Below, piece by piece: positions 47,173 to 50,102 of a stretch of 50,102 nt of DNA (its first letter is position 1; every line of letters starts with the position of its first letter). The stretch is taken from assembly GCA_005776475.1 (NCBI GenBank), contig SXPB01000231.1, forward strand, positions 1-50,102, given 5' to 3'. Origin of the DNA: Planctomycetia bacterium (GTDB lineage: Bacteria; Planctomycetota; UBA1135; UBA2386). The translations under genes were made by a program, and so were the position numbers. The notes beneath the pieces were generated by a model that saw nothing but the letters and a program-made list of their open reading frames with translations, ran no database searches and had not been told where the DNA came from.

Positions 47173-48210
47173 TCACGTGATCAGCATCGCGTCGCCGAAC
47201 GAATAGAACCGGTAGCCGCGCTCGATCGCATCGCGGTAGACGGCGAGGATCGGTTCGCGGCCCGCGAACGCAGCGACCAGCATCAGCAACGTCGACTGCG
47301 GCAGATGGAAGTTGGTCAGCAGCGCATCGACCACGCGAAAGCGGCGACCCGGATACAGGAACAGGTCCGACGCGCCGCTGCCGGCCCGGATCGTGCCGTC
47401 GTCGGCGGCGCAGGTCTCCAGCGTGCGGCAACTGGTCGTGCCGACCGCCACCACCCGCCCGCCGCGTGCCTTGGTCGACGCGACCGCCGCAGCCGTCGCC
47501 GCCGGCAGTTCGTAGCGTTCGGCATGCATGCGATGCTCTTCGACCACGGTTGCCCGCAGCGGGGCGAACGTTCCCTCGCCGACGTGCAGCGTGACCCACG
47601 CCAACTCGACGCCGCCTGCCTGCAGTGCCGCGAGCAACTCCGGCGTGAAGTGCAGCCCCGCCGTGGGTGCCGCGATCGCCCCGGGCGTGCGCGCGAACAC
47701 CGTCTGGTAGCGGGCGCGGTCCTTGTGGACGTCTTCGTCGCCGTCGCGGTCGATGTACGGCGGCAGCGGCGCGCGCCCGCACCGTTCCAGCGCCTGCGCC
47801 ACCGTCCCTTCGCGGGCCAGAAGCGCCACCGACCACCGGCCGCCGCCGAGCGATTCGCGCAGCGCGAGTCCGATCGCGCCACCTTCCATCGGCACCACGT
47901 CGCCCACGCGCAGCTTCTTGCTCGGCTTCACGAACGCTTCGCCGACGTCGCCATCGAGCCGCACCAGCAAGCACTCGACGCCACCGCCGGTCGCGCGCCG
48001 CCCGCGCAACCGCCACGGCAGCACGCGCGTGTCGTTGAGCACGAGCAGATCGCCGGCGCGCAGGAACCGGCCGAGGTCCTTCACCTGCACGTGTTCCTGC
48101 GTCCCATGGCGCCGGTCGTGCACCAGCAAGCGGGCGTGGTCGCGCGGCTCCGCCGCGGCAGTGGCGATGCGCTCGGGCGGCAGCACGAAGTCGAACTCGG
48201 AGACGAGCAC
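47173..48210 (-). CDS. queA: S-adenosylmethionine:tRNA ribosyltransferase-isomerase
   Basis: SEFDFVLPPERIATAAAEPRDHARLLVHDR, LLVLNDTRVLPWRLRGRR, APTAGLHFTPELLAAL, HVGEGTFAPLR, HMHAERYELP-like, LLTNFHLPQSTLLMLVAAFAG; GTG start at 48210. Confidence 0.93.
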   Translation of the reverse strand: MLVSEFDFVLPPERIATAAAEPRDHARLLVHDRRHGTQEHVQVKDLGRFLRAGDLLVLNDTRVLPWRLRGRRATGGGVECLLVRLDGDVGEAFVKPSKKLRVGDVVPMEGGAIGLALRESLGGGRWSVALLAREGTVAQALERCGRAPLPPYIDRDGDEDVHKDRARYQTVFARTPGAIAAPTAGLHFTPELLAALQAGGVELAWVTLHVGEGTFAPLRATVVEEHRMHAERYELPAATAAAVASTKARGGRVVAVGTTSCRTLETCAADDGTIRAGSGASDLFLYPGRRFRVVDALLTNFHLPQSTLLMLVAAFAGREPILAVYRDAIERGYRFYSFGDAMLIT

Positions 48211-48331
48211 CGTCGCGTCATACCCGGCGATTCGCCTTGCACCAATGCGCGAAATGCCGCCGCGCGCACGAACGTGGAACGCAGCAACGCCAGGGATTGC
48301 CGCCATCGCACCGCGCCGCCACCATGCGTAC

Positions 48332-49795
48332 ATGCGCGGCCGCCCGTTCCTCACCCTCCCGATCGCCGGCCTCGTCGCGGCCTGTGGTGGCGGCACCGGC
48401 AGCAACCCGATCGGTGGCGCCGAAGTGCCGCCGCAGCTGCTCGCCTGCCGCGCCCGCGTCGACCAACCGTTCCAGTTCGCCGAGATCGCGCTGCGCGACG
48501 AACGCAACCTCGGCACGCGCCGGGTCGGCGAGCGCAGCGGCCAGGAACGCCACGCGCGGCTGCACCCCGACGGCAACACCGTGGTGTTCGCGCGCGAACG
48601 CGACCCGGACGACCCGGGCAGCCGCGAGATCTTCGTGTCGACGCTCGATGGCTCGCGCGGCGAAGTGCGGCTGACGCAGAACACCGGGCTCGACGACGAG
48701 CCGTGCTGGTCGCCGGACGGCAGCCTGATCCTGTTCACCAGCGACCGCTCGGGAACGGCAGCGTTGTGGCAGATGGCCGCGGATGGCGGCACTCCGGTCG
48801 CGTTCGCGGCGCCGTTGACCGGCGGCGCCGACGGCGAAGCGGACTGGCACCGCGGCAGCGACCGCATCGTGTGGAGTCGCGCCGATGCGAGCGGTCGCCG
48901 CACACTGTGGCAGACGACGGGCAACGCGGCGGCACTCCTGCCGCTGACCGACGGCGGTGCCGCGATCGGCGCCGGCTTTGGCGATCGCTCGCCCGCCTTC
49001 ACTCCGGACGGGGCTGCGGTGGTGTTCGTGCGGCGCCTCGCGCCCGGCACCTCGGTGCTGGCACGCGCCGAACTCAGCACCGGCGCTGTGACCGTGCTGC
49101 TGGCACCGGCCGGCGAAGTCGACACCCCGCGCGTCGCCCCCGCTGCCGACCAGGTCTGGTTCGGCTTGTCCGAACCCGGCGCCGGCCGTTCCGCCTTCCG
49201 CCTCGCGTCGATGCCGATCGCCGGCGGCACGCCCACGGCAGCGTGGCCCGACGAACGCTGGACGCTCAACGGACTGGATCTGTTGCCCACGATGCCGGCG
49301 GCCCCGACTGCCGCCGCACCGACGCAGCTCGACGTCGGACAAGCCCAGGTGCAGATCGCGTCCGCGAGCAGCGTGTTCGGCGCGCGCAGCCAGCTCACCG
49401 CCGAGGACGGCCAGGAATACGCGCTGACGACGACGACGATCGACGGCCGCGAGATCGCGGCGATCAACGTGCGCTTCGACCTGCCGGTCACCGCCGCCAC
49501 CGACGTGCTCGAACTGCGCGTGCGCTTGCTGGCGCGCGCCAGCCGCATCGACGGCGACAGCGTGCTGCGTTCGTCGATCTACAACCCGGTCGACGAACGC
49601 TTCGACACCGCGGTCGAACTCGAACCGAGCGGGATCAACCTGCAGACGCTGGCGTTCCGCACCAGCAGCCTGCGGCACGTGACGAAGGAAAAACAGCTGC
49701 GCCTCACCGTCGTCGCCGACCTGGCGCCCGGCGCGCGCGCCAACCTGCTCATCGACCTGGTCGAAGTCGTGCTGGTGGCGAAGGCCGCGAACTGA
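48332..49795 (+). CDS. lipoprotein with TolB-like (PD40/WD40-like) beta-propeller repeats
   Basis: LPIAGLVAACGGG lipobox; RLHPDGNTVVFARERDPDDPGSREIFVSTLDG, DDEPCWSPDGSLILFTSDRSGTAALWQMAADGG, RSPAFTPDGAAVVFVRRL. Confidence 0.85.
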   Translation: MRGRPFLTLPIAGLVAACGGGTGSNPIGGAEVPPQLLACRARVDQPFQFAEIALRDERNLGTRRVGERSGQERHARLHPDGNTVVFARERDPDDPGSREIFVSTLDGSRGEVRLTQNTGLDDEPCWSPDGSLILFTSDRSGTAALWQMAADGGTPVAFAAPLTGGADGEADWHRGSDRIVWSRADASGRRTLWQTTGNAAALLPLTDGGAAIGAGFGDRSPAFTPDGAAVVFVRRLAPGTSVLARAELSTGAVTVLLAPAGEVDTPRVAPAADQVWFGLSEPGAGRSAFRLASMPIAGGTPTAAWPDERWTLNGLDLLPTMPAAPTAAAPTQLDVGQAQVQIASASSVFGARSQLTAEDGQEYALTTTTIDGREIAAINVRFDLPVTAATDVLELRVRLLARASRIDGDSVLRSSIYNPVDERFDTAVELEPSGINLQTLAFRTSSLRHVTKEKQLRLTVVADLAPGARANLLIDLVEVVLVAKAAN

Positions 49796-49804
49796 TCGCG
49801 GGGC

Positions 49805-50102
49805 TCAGCGCCACAGACGATTGAGATCGAGCAGGAGCCCGATGCCGCCACCGAGCCAGGCGCCGCGATGGTGATGGTGCCGGCGATGGCCGTGGTGGTG
49901 GTGATGGTCGAACGCGGCCCCGATGCCGACGCCGACCAGCGTGTTGATCGGAAACAGCACTTCGCGGTCGCGGTAGCGGCGGTAGCGCGGTTCGTAGCCG
50001 TACAGCTCGGGCGACTCGTACGAGTACGCATGCGGCGGCGGCGACGCCTCGACGGCCACCGGCGCACTCGGCACCTCGACCGTCTCCGTCACGGTGCGAT
50101 AC
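49805..50102 (-). CDS. C-terminal part of a His-rich protein, probably continuing past the window edge
   Basis: ...TETVEVPSAPVAVEASPPPHAYSYESPELYGYEPRYRRYRDREVLFPINTLVGVGIGAAFDHHHHHGHRRHHHHRGAWLGGGIGLLLDLNRLWR. Confidence 0.6.
   Translation of the reverse strand, partial: YRTVTETVEVPSAPVAVEASPPPHAYSYESPELYGYEPRYRRYRDREVLFPINTLVGVGIGAAFDHHHHHGHRRHHHHRGAWLGGGIGLLLDLNRLWR

Noticed and set aside
29942-48210. queG and queA as a queuosine gene cluster
   Set aside because: About 16 kb apart on opposite strands with unrelated genes between; no evidence of a cluster
1-50102. Mobile element or prophage/genomic island
   Set aside because: No transposase, integrase, phage structural gene or flanking tRNA seen; composition appears uniform by eye

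Overview
This 50.1 kb high-GC, gene-dense window is bacterial chromosome, probably Planctomycetota. That assignment is inferred from an ECF sigma factor fused to carboxypeptidase-regulatory repeats, many secreted repeat proteins and a cytochrome-c-peroxidase-like secretome. I support about 46 protein-coding features. Recognisable housekeeping or metabolic genes include nagA, glpD, an ETF-ubiquinone oxidoreductase, mdh, gmhA, queG, queA, a pruA-like aldehyde dehydrogenase, thiE, a fatty acid desaturase, a glycerophosphodiester phosphodiesterase and a TauE/SafE permease. No rRNA, tRNA, CRISPR array, transposase or phage gene was recognised. The items most worth a second look are: (1) a four-gene regulatory-looking locus at 26.4-29.8 kb (degenerate HATPase-like protein, ECF sigma, zinc-finger/TPR protein, small secreted protein) with nested inverted repeats overlapping the sigma start codon; (2) a single-ORF sigma factor - TM - carboxypeptidase-regulatory fusion at 2.8-5.4 kb; (3) a 72-bp tandem, doubly palindromic intergenic repeat at 41.2-41.45 kb; (4) a possible +1 frameshift at TGA-C near 1.2 kb; (5) a truncated, internally deleted sugar-dehydrogenase remnant next to a tandemly duplicated secreted beta-helix-like gene pair; (6) an S8 protease with an apparently altered catalytic Asp motif; (7) a C-terminal module apparently shared by otherwise unrelated secreted proteins. 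All functional calls come from reading the sequence; no database search was run.
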